Assembly (NCBI RefSeq): GCF_002119805.1
Contig: NZ_CP021059.1
Location: forward strand, 1,798,001-1,862,000
DNA: 64,000 nt
DNA from: Macrococcoides canis
GTDB taxonomy: Bacteria; Bacillota; Bacilli; Staphylococcales; Staphylococcaceae
Reading direction: 5' to 3'
Position numbers and translations under genes: made by a program. Under the pieces are notes generated by a model. That model had not been told where the DNA came from. It searched no databases and saw only the letters and a list, made by a program, of their open reading frames with translations. The first letter of the stretch is position 1; every line of letters begins with the position of its first letter. Of the stretch, positions 37,547-49,443 are shown piece by piece.

Positions 37547-37724
37547 ATTTAATCACTCCTTTCAATACACGATACAATTCATATATTTATTAATTATTAT
37601 GCATAACAAAGTTAATACTGTAAATCATAAGAATGTTCACTCAAAATAGACAGCGTTCACTTCATGTTAACATTCTTAGATATGGAAATTTATAATCAAT
37701 ATAATGCTTGAAAGGAGTGAAGTG

Positions 37725-38630
37725 ATGAATAATAAGTTAAAGGGGATTATGTTTGTCACATTAGGGTCAATATTCTAGGGTGTCGGAGGCACCGTTTCCC
37801 AGCAAATCTTTCAAGGCTATAGCGTACCACTCGATTGGTTTATAACCATTAGATTAATCTTAAGCGGTATCTTTTTGCTTTGCCTGGCCATGATAAGGAA
37901 GCAAAATATACTGAATGTATTTCGCGATAAGCATACATTTTTCCAGTTTGTGATTTATTCAATATTTGGAATGCTCGCGGTACAGTATACATTTCTAGCA
38001 TCAATAGAAGCGGGTAATGCAGCAGTAGCGACACTCTTACAATATTTAGCGCCGATTGTCATACTGACTTTCCTGCTTATTACACGTAAGACAGAGTTTA
38101 GAGCGATAGATCTGATCATTATACTCGTCTCATCATTCGGAACATTTCTATTGCTCACGAGCGGTAATATTAACAATGTTGTCGTACCTCCAGCAGCAAT
38201 TATCTGGGGATTATTATCAGCAATCGCAGCAGCGTTCTATACAACAATGTACGCCGGAAGACTCTTTGTCCGTAATACCCCACTCGTTATTATTGGAGCG
38301 GCAATTCTTATAGCTGGATTGTTTATCAGTCTATTCAATAGACACTGGCAGATCAATCCACTGTCATACGGTGCAATGTTTAACATTTATCTCATATTCG
38401 TTATCATCGTTGGAACCGCGCTAGCCTTCTTCCTATATCTACTCAGCGTAAAATATATCGACCCACAACTTACTGCGCTACTCGGATGTATTAAACCATA
38501 AACAGCAGTTATTCTCAGTATTGTCTGGCTGACACAACCATTTGATAGCATTCAAAGTTCCATAATGATTATTATACTCTATATCGTGCTATTCATCTCG
38601 ATATTAAATACAAAAGAAAAAACCAAGCAT
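37725..38630 (+). pseudogene. EamA-family transporter gene with two in-frame stops
   Basis: The frame from ATG 37725 (after AAAGGAGTGA) encodes a ten-span EamA/DMT transporter but is cut by TAG at 37776-37778 (GSIF-stop-GVGGT, where Trp is usual) and TAA at 38499-38501 (GCIKP-stop-TAV). The same frame stays open and homologous on both sides of each stop, with no frameshift. The middle part alone encodes about 240 residues of continuous membrane helices. This looks like a recent loss of function, or less likely sequencing error. It ends at a terminator. Confidence 0.88.
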
Positions 38631-38655
38631 CTCGTTAATGAGATGTTTGGTTTTC
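38619..38655. terminator. Bidirectional terminator
   Basis: AAAACCAAGCATCTC pairs with GAGATGTTTGGTTTT with A- and T-runs, between the broken EamA gene and the convergent antitoxin gene. Confidence 0.87.
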
Positions 38656-38661
38656 TAATAA

Positions 38662-38955
38662 TCATACGTCATTTGTTCCATTGTCGTATTTTCTTTTGAC
38701 TTCTTCTAAAGAAGTTGTTTTTTGAGTAAATTCATATTCTTCCAGTGCCTCAGATATCAAACTATGAATTTCATTTTTAGATACCTTGTCTTCAGGTAAT
38801 TTTAATTCGAACGGAATACTATTAGTTAAGACAATTTGTTGCAAATACATATCAAATGCAGTTGAGATAGTGATTCCTAATGATTTCAGAACTTTATCGG
38901 CATCTTCTTTTAATTCCTTATCTACTCTCAAAGTAATCGTACTAGATTTAACCAT
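38662..38955 (-). CDS. Solitary RelB/DinJ-type antitoxin
   Basis: A 97-residue protein with the RelB/DinJ N-terminal ribbon-helix-helix: STITLRVDKELKEDADKVLKSLGITISTAFDMYLQQIV. The C-terminal acidic tail would bind a RelE/YafQ-type toxin. No toxin gene follows: the stop runs into the terminator and then an oppositely directed pseudogene. Nothing upstream encodes one either. It may be a remnant of a toxin-antitoxin pair or act on a toxin encoded elsewhere. AGAGGTG precedes the ATG. Confidence 0.87.
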   Translation of the reverse strand: MVKSSTITLRVDKELKEDADKVLKSLGITISTAFDMYLQQIVLTNSIPFELKLPEDKVSKNEIHSLISEALEEYEFTQKTTSLEEVKRKYDNGTNDV

Positions 38956-39035
38956 AAATGCACCTCTAATGTAAATACATTGTAATACTTATCCAAATTA
39001 TTTGCAAGTAATTTTACACTTTCATAAAAAATAAA

Positions 39036-39072
39036 TTAGCCCCCAGATTAAAAATCATAATCTGCGGGCTTT
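39036..39072 (-). terminator. Terminator of the PH-domain protein gene
   Basis: AGCCCnCAGATTA pairs with TAATCTGnGGGCT, one mismatch, with a T-rich tail on the minus strand, directly after the stop. Confidence 0.8.
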
Positions 39073-39074
39073 TA

Positions 39075-39452
39075 CTAGTTAAGTAATCTTTTCGCTATTA
39101 ATTTTTGTAACTTCACGATATCAGTATCTTTATTAAATAATTTAACGATTGGCATTTGAATGCCTGCAACAAATAATTTTAATTCTGCGTCGATATCAAA
39201 TCGACCTGCATTTTCTACGCTGAATGCTCTAATATTTTTATATGGTATTGTAATAAACTCAATCTTCTCACCTGAATATCCTTGTTTATCAACGATTAAA
39301 ATACGTTTATTAGTAAACACAAACAAATCACGAATCAGAATAAAGCTCGCTTCGACTTCTTCATCTTCAAGCAAATAATCTTGAAATTCAGTTTGAACAT
39401 CTTCAACATTCTTTTCGCTAGAATTGCCCATTAATTCATCAAATAATCCCAT
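39075..39452 (-). CDS. PH domain-containing protein (bPH_1)
   Basis: A 125-residue protein consisting of one bacterial PH-like domain (about residues 20-120). Typical features are VEASFILIRDLFVFTNKRILIVDKQGYSGEKIEFITIPYKNI and the C-terminal helix IVKLQKLIAKRL. Such proteins are soluble, often oligomeric and of unknown role. AAGGAGG precedes the ATG. It stands alone, upstream of the tRNA-Leu terminator on the same strand. Confidence 0.88.
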   Translation of the reverse strand: MGLFDELMGNSSEKNVEDVQTEFQDYLLEDEEVEASFILIRDLFVFTNKRILIVDKQGYSGEKIEFITIPYKNIRAFSVENAGRFDIDAELKLFVAGIQMPIVKLFNKDTDIVKLQKLIAKRLLN

Positions 39453-39556
39453 TCTAATTCCTCCTTTTCTTGTATAGTTTTAATATATCAAATTGAATTT
39501 GGAATTAATAGGAATAAGTGTATATATTTAAAATATTATATATAACTGTAATGTAA

Positions 39557-39590
39557 GAAAAAACCCTTAAACATAGTGTTTAAGGGTTTT
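39557..39590 (-). terminator. Terminator after tRNA-Leu(CAA)
   Basis: AAAACCCTTAAAC pairs with GTTTAAGGGTTTT around a 5-base loop, with a T-run on the minus strand. Confidence 0.85.
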
Positions 39591-39596
39591 AATCAA

Positions 39597-39678
39597 TACC
39601 ACCGGTCGGGGTCGAACCGACACTCCGTGAGGAACCGGATTTTGAGTCCGGCGCGTCTGCCAATTCCGCCACGGTGGC
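39597..39678 (-). tRNA. tRNA-Leu (anticodon CAA)
   Basis: Acceptor GCCACCG pairs with CGGTGGT. The anticodon loop reads CTCAAAA, giving CAA. It is a class II tRNA with a long variable arm. No CCA is encoded. It lies apart from the main tRNA cluster, downstream of a secreted-protein gene. Confidence 0.93.
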
Positions 39679-39736
39679 TAAATGGTCAATGTAAAAATTA
39701 TAACTCAACTCAATTTATACGTCAACCACTCTTATA

Positions 39737-40834
39737 TTACTTGTAATAAATTTCTTTTACGTACCAAGTCTTGCCTTCTTTTTCAGCGTATATTGCGACA
39801 TGTTTGCCATACTCACGTGTTAAGCTGTACATCATTTCATTCGTACCTTCTTGTTTATACTTATGCACTTTTGAATATGTGTATTTTCCAAGTACTTTAT
39901 CAAGTGATGATAATTTATAATTTTTGTCATAATAATCGAACATCATATTATCTAGCACTGCATCCTGTACTTTCGCATTTCTCTTTTGTTTCTTATATTC
40001 AAATACAAGCGGTGCTTCTTGTCCGTATTCGCTAGTGACGTACTGATATTTCAGATCGCGTTTAATATTATCACCGACTGCGTCACCTATTGTTTTTTTA
40101 ATCATGCTAAATTTCATTCCTGGTTTAACTTTATAATATACAAACTTACCATTTTTCATAGCGCTTAACTGTTGATTTGTTAATTGTTTGATTTCTACAT
40201 TGTATAGCTTACCTTTAGAAGGTTTTGTATTCGTGCCGTCTAGACCAATATCGCTTGTTTCCATATAGACTTCACTTACCACCCAGGTTCCTTTAGGGCG
40301 TACTAATGAGATATTTGCATTTTTGTATGTCAGCTGCAGTTCATCGTCATTTTTATTCTTATTAGAGAATGTTGTTAAATCTTGATGTACGGGTTTACCT
40401 AAATTATTTTTAATATCATTATATTTTATATTTTTATTTGTGTAATCCACATATACACTTTTAATCTTTAAGTTATTGAATACATAATCTTTTTTAGGGG
40501 TTGTGAAAAAGAACCCGAATTCTTGTTTATTATGCATGTATTCTGAACTTCCAATCATGCCTCCAGCAAATACATCATGTTCTTCTACTTTAGAGTAGCC
40601 AAATGTTTTATTCATCTGTGTATATGTATTGTTAAGTCCTATTCCTTTAATTTTATAGGTCCCATTGATTACAGCCTGCGCATCCGCTTGATTTTTTAAG
40701 TTAGGTAATATGGGCTTTGCAGTTTTAGTATTGCTAGTAACAGGCGCATTTTTTCCCGTTCCTGATGCATCTGCATTACTGAGTCCAGAGAATAATAATG
40801 TACTCGCTAATACTCCGCTTATAATTTTTTTCAT
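39737..40834 (-). CDS. Secreted hypothetical protein
   Basis: A 365-residue protein with a clear Sec signal peptide (MKKIISGVLASTLLFSGLSNADA, cleavage near residue 24) and no later membrane segment or sorting motif, so it is probably released. The mature part is Lys/Asn/Tyr-rich. Two regions (about 60-190 and 215-365) share a pattern of Y-K-I/V-K, G-x-x, and a closing W-V-x-E-V/I-Y, suggesting an internal duplication. I do not recognise the family. It sits between tRNA-Leu and the end of the tRNA cluster. AGGAG precedes the ATG. Confidence 0.78.
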   Translation of the reverse strand: MKKIISGVLASTLLFSGLSNADASGTGKNAPVTSNTKTAKPILPNLKNQADAQAVINGTYKIKGIGLNNTYTQMNKTFGYSKVEEHDVFAGGMIGSSEYMHNKQEFGFFFTTPKKDYVFNNLKIKSVYVDYTNKNIKYNDIKNNLGKPVHQDLTTFSNKNKNDDELQLTYKNANISLVRPKGTWVVSEVYMETSDIGLDGTNTKPSKGKLYNVEIKQLTNQQLSAMKNGKFVYYKVKPGMKFSMIKKTIGDAVGDNIKRDLKYQYVTSEYGQEAPLVFEYKKQKRNAKVQDAVLDNMMFDYYDKNYKLSSLDKVLGKYTYSKVHKYKQEGTNEMMYSLTREYGKHVAIYAEKEGKTWYVKEIYYK

Positions 40835-40938
40835 GGTTGTGCTCCTATATTCGTTTTACTTATTTTACATTTTATTCTATTTATAAGATATATTATAAAA
40901 TAAATAATGTTACTCGCATATAGATTTTGTAAAAATTT

Positions 40939-40971
40939 CAAAAAAAAATAAGCTACCCAATGGTAACTATA
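40939..40971 (-). terminator. Terminator at the end of the rRNA-tRNA transcript
   Basis: On the minus strand AGTTACC, a 4-base loop and GGTAGCT are followed by TTATTTTTTTT. It lies directly after tRNA-Gly(UCC). Confidence 0.75.
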
Positions 40972-40973
40972 AA

Positions 40974-41048
40974 TGGAGCGGAAGGTAGGACTTACACCTA
41001 CATCTCAGATCAGGAAGATCTGTATTCTAAGAGTTGAAATACTCCCGC
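40974..41048 (-). tRNA. tRNA-Gly (anticodon UCC), probably peptidoglycan-dedicated
   Basis: Acceptor GCGGGAG pairs with CTTCCGC, the anticodon loop CTTCCTG gives UCC and CCA is encoded. The D-loop has C18-T19 in place of G18-G19, D-stem pair 10-25 is T-T, and the T-loop reads TGTAAGT instead of TTCRANT. Loss of the D-loop/T-loop contacts and of T-psi-C is the known mark of staphylococcal tRNA-Gly species that feed FemXAB interpeptide synthesis instead of the ribosome. Confidence 0.88.
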
Positions 41049-41067
41049 AATATAAAATTAGTAAAGA

Positions 41068-41141
41068 TGGAGGCGCCAACCGGATTTGAACCGGTGATAG
41101 AGGTTTTGCAGACCTCGGCCTTACCACTTGGCTATGGCGCC
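41068..41141 (-). tRNA. tRNA-Cys (GCA)
   Basis: Acceptor GGCGCCA/TGGCGCC with discriminator T and encoded CCA. Anticodon loop CTGCAAA. Confidence 0.95.
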
Positions 41142-41146
41142 TTTAA

Positions 41147-41218
41147 CTGGGCTAGCTGGATTCGAACCAACGAGTGACGGAGTCAAAGTCCGTTGCCTTA
41201 CCGCTTGGCTATAGCCCA
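41147..41218 (-). tRNA. tRNA-Gln (UUG)
   Basis: Acceptor TGGGCTA/TAGCCCA, discriminator G, no encoded CCA. Anticodon loop CTTTGAC. Confidence 0.95.
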
Positions 41219-41230
41219 TTAATAATAAAG

Positions 41231-41304
41231 GGCGACTGATGGGAATCGAACCCACGAGTGTCGGAACCACAATCCGATGCGTTAACCACTTCGCCACAAT
41301 CGCC
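41231..41304 (-). tRNA. tRNA-His (GUG)
   Basis: The extra 5' G (G-1) pairs with C73, the identity element of tRNA-His; acceptor GCGATTG/CAGTCGC. Anticodon loop TTGTGGT. CCA is not encoded. Confidence 0.95.
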
Positions 41305-41305
41305 A

Positions 41306-41379
41306 TGGCAGGGGCAGTAGGAATCGAACCCACACCAAAGGTTTTGGAGACCTCTATTCTACCGTTGAACTATGCCCCT
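41306..41379 (-). tRNA. tRNA-Trp (CCA)
   Basis: Acceptor AGGGGCA/TGCCCCT, discriminator G, encoded CCA end. Anticodon loop CTCCAAA. Confidence 0.95.
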
Positions 41380-41439
41380 ATTAAATGTTTACAATAACTA
41401 TTATTATAATCTATCTTGATAATAATTTAAAATACAAAT

Positions 41440-41522
41440 GGTGGAGGGGGGCAGATTCGAACTGCCGAACCCGAAGGAGCGGATTTACAGTCCGCCGCGT
41501 TTAGCCACTTCGCTACCCCTCC
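41440..41522 (-). tRNA. tRNA-Tyr (GUA)
   Basis: Class II tRNA with long variable arm. Acceptor GGAGGGG/CCCCTCC, encoded CCA, anticodon loop CTGTAAA. Confidence 0.95.
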
Positions 41523-41530
41523 ATAAGGAA

Positions 41531-41606
<76 letters not shown>

Positions 41607-41625
41607 ATAATACAAAATAAAAAGA

Positions 41626-41698
41626 TGGCTCAGGACGGAATCGAACCGCCGACACAAGGATTTTCAATCCTTTGCTCTACCGACTGAGCTACTGAGCC
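41626..41698 (-). tRNA. tRNA-Phe (GAA)
   Basis: Acceptor GGCTCAG/CTGAGCC, discriminator A, no encoded CCA, anticodon loop TTGAAAA. Confidence 0.95.
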
Positions 41699-41703
41699 AT
41701 ACA

Positions 41704-41779
41704 TGGCGGTCCCGACGGGAATCGAACCCGCGATCTCCTGCGTGACAGGCAGGCATGTTAACCGCTACACCACGGGACC
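41704..41779 (-). tRNA. tRNA-Asp (GUC)
   Basis: Acceptor GGTCCCG/CGGGACC, discriminator G, encoded CCA, anticodon loop CTGTCAC. Confidence 0.95.
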
Positions 41780-41788
41780 ACTTAATAA

Positions 41789-41862
<74 letters not shown>

Positions 41863-41916
41863 ATAATAATAAATTGAAAAACCATCTATTTTATTGATTG
41901 CTGAAGTAAAAAATAA

Positions 41917-42009
41917 TGGCGGAGGAAGAGGGATTCGAACCCCCGCGAGCCGTTAAGCCCCTGTCGGTTTTCAAGACCGATCCCTTCAGCCGGACTTGGG
42001 TATTCCTCC
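41917..42009 (-). tRNA. tRNA-Ser (UGA)
   Basis: Class II tRNA with a long variable arm. Acceptor GGAGGAA/TTCCTCC, discriminator G, encoded CCA, anticodon loop CTTGAAA. Confidence 0.95.
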
Positions 42010-42020
42010 ATTATATAAAG

Positions 42021-42094
42021 TGGACCTTGCAGGACTCGAACCTGCGACCAAACGGTTATGAGCCGTTTGCTCTAACCAACTGAGCTAAAGGTCC
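42021..42094 (-). tRNA. tRNA-Ile2 (CAU, lysidine-modified)
   Basis: Anticodon loop CTCATAA would read Met, but the body (acceptor GGACCTT/AAGGTCC) is that of Bacillus tRNA-Ile2, where C34 is changed to lysidine by TilS. CCA is not encoded. The elongator Met is the next gene upstream. Confidence 0.85.
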
Positions 42095-42129
42095 TAAATC
42101 CAAAGGTAAACACTTATTAAAATAAATAG

Positions 42130-42203
42130 TGGCGGCAGAGGGGATCGAACCCCCGACCTCACGGGTATGAACCGTACGCTCTAGCCAGCTGAGCTACGCC
42201 GCC
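42130..42203 (-). tRNA. Elongator tRNA-Met (CAU)
   Basis: Acceptor GGCGGCG/TGCCGCC, as in Bacillus elongator Met. Anticodon loop TTCATAC. No encoded CCA (CTA follows the discriminator). Confidence 0.9.
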
Positions 42204-42224
42204 GAAATAATATTAAAATTTATA

Positions 42225-42300
42225 TGGTGGAGACTAGCGGGATCGAACCGCTGACCTCCTGCGTGCAAAGCAGGCGCTCTCCCAGCTGAGCTAAGCCCCC
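42225..42300 (-). tRNA. tRNA-Ala (UGC)
   Basis: Acceptor GGGGGCT/AGTCTCC with two G-T pairs, encoded CCA, anticodon loop TTTGCAC. Confidence 0.95.
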
Positions 42301-42318
42301 ATATATATGTAAAGCGAG

Positions 42319-42392
42319 TCGGGAAGACAGGATTCGAACCTGCGACCCCTTGGTCCCAAACCAAGTGCTCTACCAAGCTGAGCTACTTCCCG
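42319..42392 (-). tRNA. tRNA-Pro (UGG)
   Basis: Acceptor CGGGAAG/CTTCCCG, discriminator A, no encoded CCA, anticodon loop TTTGGGA. Confidence 0.95.
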
Positions 42393-42405
42393 TAGCTAAT
42401 AAAAA

Positions 42406-42482
42406 TGGCGCGCCCGAGAGGAGTCGAACCCCTAACCTTTTGATCCGTAGTCAAACGCTCTATCCAATTGAGCTACGGGCGC
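42406..42482 (-). tRNA. tRNA-Arg (ACG)
   Basis: Acceptor GCGCCCG/CGGGCGC, discriminator G, encoded CCA, anticodon loop CTACGGA; A34 is expected to become inosine. Confidence 0.95.
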
Positions 42483-42497
42483 ATATTAAAGATTAAA

Positions 42498-42586
42498 TGG
42501 TGCCGAGGACCGGAATCGAACCGGTACGGTAATCACTTACCGCAGGATTTTAAGTCCTGTGCGTCTGCCAGTTCCGCCACCCCGGC
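42498..42586 (-). tRNA. tRNA-Leu (UAA)
   Basis: Class II tRNA. Acceptor GCCGGGG/CCTCGGC, encoded CCA, anticodon loop CTTAAAA. Confidence 0.95.
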
Positions 42587-42602
42587 ATTTAAAATTTAAT
42601 AA

Positions 42603-42677
42603 TGGAGCGAAAGACGGGATTCGAACCCGCGACCCCAACCTTGGCAAGGTTGTATTCTACCACTGAACTACTTTCGC
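42603..42677 (-). tRNA. tRNA-Gly (GCC)
   Basis: Acceptor GCGAAAG/CTTTCGC, encoded CCA, anticodon loop TTGCCAA. The T-loop is the normal TTCGAAT, so this is the ordinary translating species, in contrast to tRNA-Gly(UCC) at the far end. Confidence 0.95.
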
Positions 42678-42682
42678 AAAAA

Positions 42683-42766
42683 TGGTGCGGGTGAAGGGAG
42701 TCGAACCCCCACGCCAAAGGCGCTAGATCCTAAGTCTAGTGCGTCTGCCAATTCCGCCACACCCGC
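42683..42766 (-). tRNA. tRNA-Leu (UAG)
   Basis: Class II tRNA. Acceptor GCGGGTG/CACCCGC, encoded CCA, anticodon loop CTTAGGA. Confidence 0.95.
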
Positions 42767-42783
42767 ATATAAAATTATTAAAA

Positions 42784-42859
42784 TGGTGAGCCATAGAGGA
42801 TTCGAACCTCTGACCCTTTGATTAAAAGTCAAATGCTCTACCAACTGAGCTAATGGCTC
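42784..42859 (-). tRNA. tRNA-Lys (UUU)
   Basis: Acceptor GAGCCAT/ATGGCTC, encoded CCA, anticodon loop CTTTTAA. Confidence 0.95.
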
Positions 42860-42865
42860 AAGAAA

Positions 42866-42941
<76 letters not shown>

Positions 42942-42952
42942 ATAATAATAAA

Positions 42953-43028
42953 TGGTGGAGGATGACGGGCTCGAACCGCCGACCCTCTGCTTGTAAGGCA
43001 GATGCTCTCCCAGCTGAGCTAATCCTCC
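42953..43028 (-). tRNA. tRNA-Val (UAC)
   Basis: Acceptor GGAGGAT/ATCCTCC, encoded CCA, anticodon loop CTTACAA. First tRNA after 5S rRNA, nine bases from it. Confidence 0.95.
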
Positions 43029-43037
43029 TGGGTAAAT

Positions 43038-43154
43038 CTGCCCGGCAACGTCCTACTCTCGCGGATCGTAAGACCAACTACCATCGGCGCTAGAGAGCTT
43101 AACTTCTGTGTTCGGTATGGGAACAGGTGTGACCTCTCTGCCATCGTCACCAGA
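43038..43154 (-). rRNA. rrf: 5S ribosomal RNA
   Basis: The minus strand begins TCTGGTGACGATGGC and ends GTTGCCGGGCAGA; the two ends pair. The central CCGAACACAGAAGTTAAGC is the universal 5S stretch. Ends are accurate to a few bases. It lies between 23S and the tRNA cluster. Confidence 0.95.
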
Positions 43155-43251
43155 CAAATGAAAGAATAAATAATTTATACTCTCAAAACTAGATAAAGTA
43201 AGTAAGATTGGTGATTTCCAAGCATCACCGAATAAAAAATCTATAAAATTG

Positions 43252-46173
<2,922 letters not shown>

Positions 46174-46385
46174 TGTTATTAATATTGTGATGTCTGCATA
46201 AATGCAGACGCGCGATTTTTTCAAGAATTCAAATATGAACTCACTCGGTTTTGCTTGGTAAAATCTTTATATCTTCTTACTTTATCTAGTTTTCAAAGTA
46301 CAATCTGAATGTATAAACATTCAAAACTGAATACAATATGTCAATGTCAATTCCTACAGACCTGATGGTCTGTTTCCGTAATTAT

Positions 46386-47944
<1,559 letters not shown>

Positions 47945-48081
47945 TAGATTGCTTGATAAAGCTCTTTGATTGCTTGAGGCAATCACTCTTGGGAGTGAAC
48001 TTAATCACTCAAATTATTGGAATTAACGTTGACATATTGTCATTCAGTTTTCAATGTTCATTTTTGTTGCTACAAGATAAA

Positions 48082-48110
48082 AGTTTAACACGTTTTATTC
48101 TTGTTTGCAA
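48082..48110 (-). promoter_or_regulatory. rRNA operon promoter P2
   Basis: On the minus strand TTGCAA (48105-48110) and TAAACT (48082-48087) are 17 bases apart, about 140 bases before 16S. Confidence 0.65.
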
Positions 48111-48288
48111 GTTTTAATTTGAAGAAGTTTTACACTCACACTTCCTTGTTCGAAATGTTTTGTGCGCCGTTCTTACTCAATTAATATTAAATGTTTGAGA
48201 ACATAATTTCAATAGCATTTTTTACACTTTTTCAATTTTGTTTTTCAAACGTTTATTCGTTGGTGTCACTTATTTTTGCGACTTTTAT

Positions 48289-48317
48289 ATCTTAACAAGC
48301 GAGCAAATATTCGTCAA
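48289..48317 (-). promoter_or_regulatory. rRNA operon promoter P1
   Basis: On the minus strand TTGACG (48312-48317) and TAAGAT (48289-48294) are exactly 17 bases apart, upstream of P2, matching the tandem rrn promoter layout of Firmicutes. Confidence 0.7.
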
Positions 48318-48513
48318 GCCTTTTTATAATTATTTTTCATATATTATTTTAGCTTCTTCTATATGTTATTCTTTCTGTTCTATTTGTTATGTGTTCATAT
48401 TCTATGTATGATCATTCTTTTGATAATAAACCCGTTTTAATTATAGTGAGTTATTATATAAGTATAGAAAGAATATGTTATAATTCTTGTCAGTATATAT
48501 AGGAGATGATGAT

Positions 48514-48918
48514 TTGAAATTATTCAATAGAAAACCTACAAGTAAGATCAACAGAATGCGCACGTGGGCACTTTCTATCATATTCATTGCAATGTTTGTA
48601 ATGTATATAGGTGCGGCGATATTCTATTTTTCTCATAGTAAGCTCTTGTTTTCATTGTTCTTATTAATTGGTACATTATTATTCTTATTTAGTTTCGTGA
48701 TGTATTTCTGGATTGGTATGTTGTCGACAAGAACTGTGCAGGTTCGCTGTCCAAACTGTGAGCATTATACGAAGATGCTTGGCAGAGCGGATATATGTGC
48801 TAACTGCAATCAACCGTTGACACTTGATCCTTCATTGGAAGGGAAAGAGTTCAACCAAGATTACAATAATAAGAGAAAGAGTAAAGTGCTTGAAGAACAA
48901 AATAAAAACGGAAACTAA
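48514..48918 (+). CDS. ygzB: YgzB family protein (UPF0295)
   Basis: A 134-residue protein with two membrane spans (about residues 18-38 and 45-70) and a C-terminal cytoplasmic zinc-ribbon-like part with C-P-N-C and C-A-N-C motifs. This is the UPF0295/YgzB family, found beside perR in Bacillus and staphylococci; its function is unknown. The start is TTG at 48514, six bases after AGGAGAT; an earlier in-frame TTG at 48487 has no such site. It converges on perR over a shared terminator. Confidence 0.88.
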   Translation: MKLFNRKPTSKINRMRTWALSIIFIAMFVMYIGAAIFYFSHSKLLFSLFLLIGTLLFLFSFVMYFWIGMLSTRTVQVRCPNCEHYTKMLGRADICANCNQPLTLDPSLEGKEFNQDYNNKRKSKVLEEQNKNGN

Positions 48919-48938
48919 TTTGATTAGTTTCCGTTTTT
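48904..48938. terminator. Shared terminator of ygzB and perR, overlapping both stop codons
   Basis: AAAAACGGAAACTAAT pairs perfectly with ATTAGTTTCCGTTTTT around TTG. The arms include the last codons and stop of both convergent genes. Confidence 0.9.
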
Positions 48939-49373
48939 ATTTTGACATTCTGGACATACACCGTAAATCTCCATACGATGATGTGTAACAGCATAACCTG
49001 TAATATGTTCTGCAATATTCTCTACTTCATCCAGTCTCGGATAGTGAAAATCTTTAATCTTACCGCATTCCGAACAGATAATGTGGTAATGATTCTGCGT
49101 ATCAAAGTCAAATCTGCTTGCTGCATCACCATATGTGAGTTCCTTTACAAGACCACTCTCTTTAAAGACCTTTAAGTTATTATAGACAGTAGCCACGCTC
49201 ATGTTAGGGAAATTCGGAGATAAAGCTTTATAAATTTCATCTGCTGACGGGTGACTATCTGTTGCAATAAGGTACTGTAAAATAGCTTGTCGTTGAGGTG
49301 TAATCCTTACGCCAGTCTGTCTTAACGTGCTAATTGCTTCTTGCAGAAAGTCTTCCTGCGTATGAACTGACAT
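48924..49373 (-). CDS. perR: Peroxide-responsive repressor PerR
   Basis: A 149-residue Fur-family regulator that represses peroxide defence genes with Fe or Mn and is inactivated by histidine oxidation. The structural zinc site is Cys100, Cys103, Cys140 and Cys143. The regulatory-metal residues match B. subtilis PerR with a +4 shift: His41, Asp89, His95, His97 and Asp108. The Asp at 108 and the SRFDFDT context favour PerR over Fur or Zur. A PerR box overlaps its own promoter, suggesting autoregulation. Neighbours ygzB and bcp are as in Bacillus and Staphylococcus. Confidence 0.95.
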   Translation of the reverse strand: MSVHTQEDFLQEAISTLRQTGVRITPQRQAILQYLIATDSHPSADEIYKALSPNFPNMSVATVYNNLKVFKESGLVKELTYGDAASRFDFDTQNHYHIICSECGKIKDFHYPRLDEVENIAEHITGYAVTHHRMEIYGVCPECQNKNGN

Positions 49374-49391
49374 TCGACCACCTCTTTTACT

Positions 49392-49434
49392 TTATAGTAA
49401 TTCTATTTTACATCTTAATTTTCATTATTGTCAA
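49392..49434 (-). promoter_or_regulatory. perR promoter with PerR box
   Basis: On the minus strand TTGACA (49429-49434) and TAAAAT (49405-49410) are 18 bases apart. The 15-base site ATAGAATTACTATAA at 49392-49406 matches the PerR box TTATAATnATTATAA at 11 of 14 positions and overlaps the -10. Confidence 0.65.
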
Positions 49435-49443
49435 ATACCCAGT

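Larger units (their letters stand above)
47945..48513. other. Divergent rrn / ygzB upstream region
   Basis: This 569-base AT-rich stretch holds no gene. It contains two minus-strand promoters for the rRNA operon and the leader with processing sequences next to 16S, plus plus-strand promoter-like boxes for ygzB (TTGATA near 48419 with TATAGT 16 bases later). Confidence 0.7.

Noticed and set aside
40939-41048. A degraded tRNA pseudogene at the end of the cluster
   Set aside because: Acceptor, anticodon and T stems pair, CCA is encoded and the odd D- and T-loops match those of known cell-wall tRNA-Gly species, so it is better read as functional.
39557-41048. A prophage or integrative island next to the tRNA genes
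   Set aside because: No integrase, no duplicated tRNA end and no phage genes were found; only one secreted-protein gene lies there.
42021-42094. A second elongator tRNA-Met
   Set aside because: The anticodon is CAU, but the body matches tRNA-Ile2, and a separate elongator Met and initiator Met are present in the cluster.
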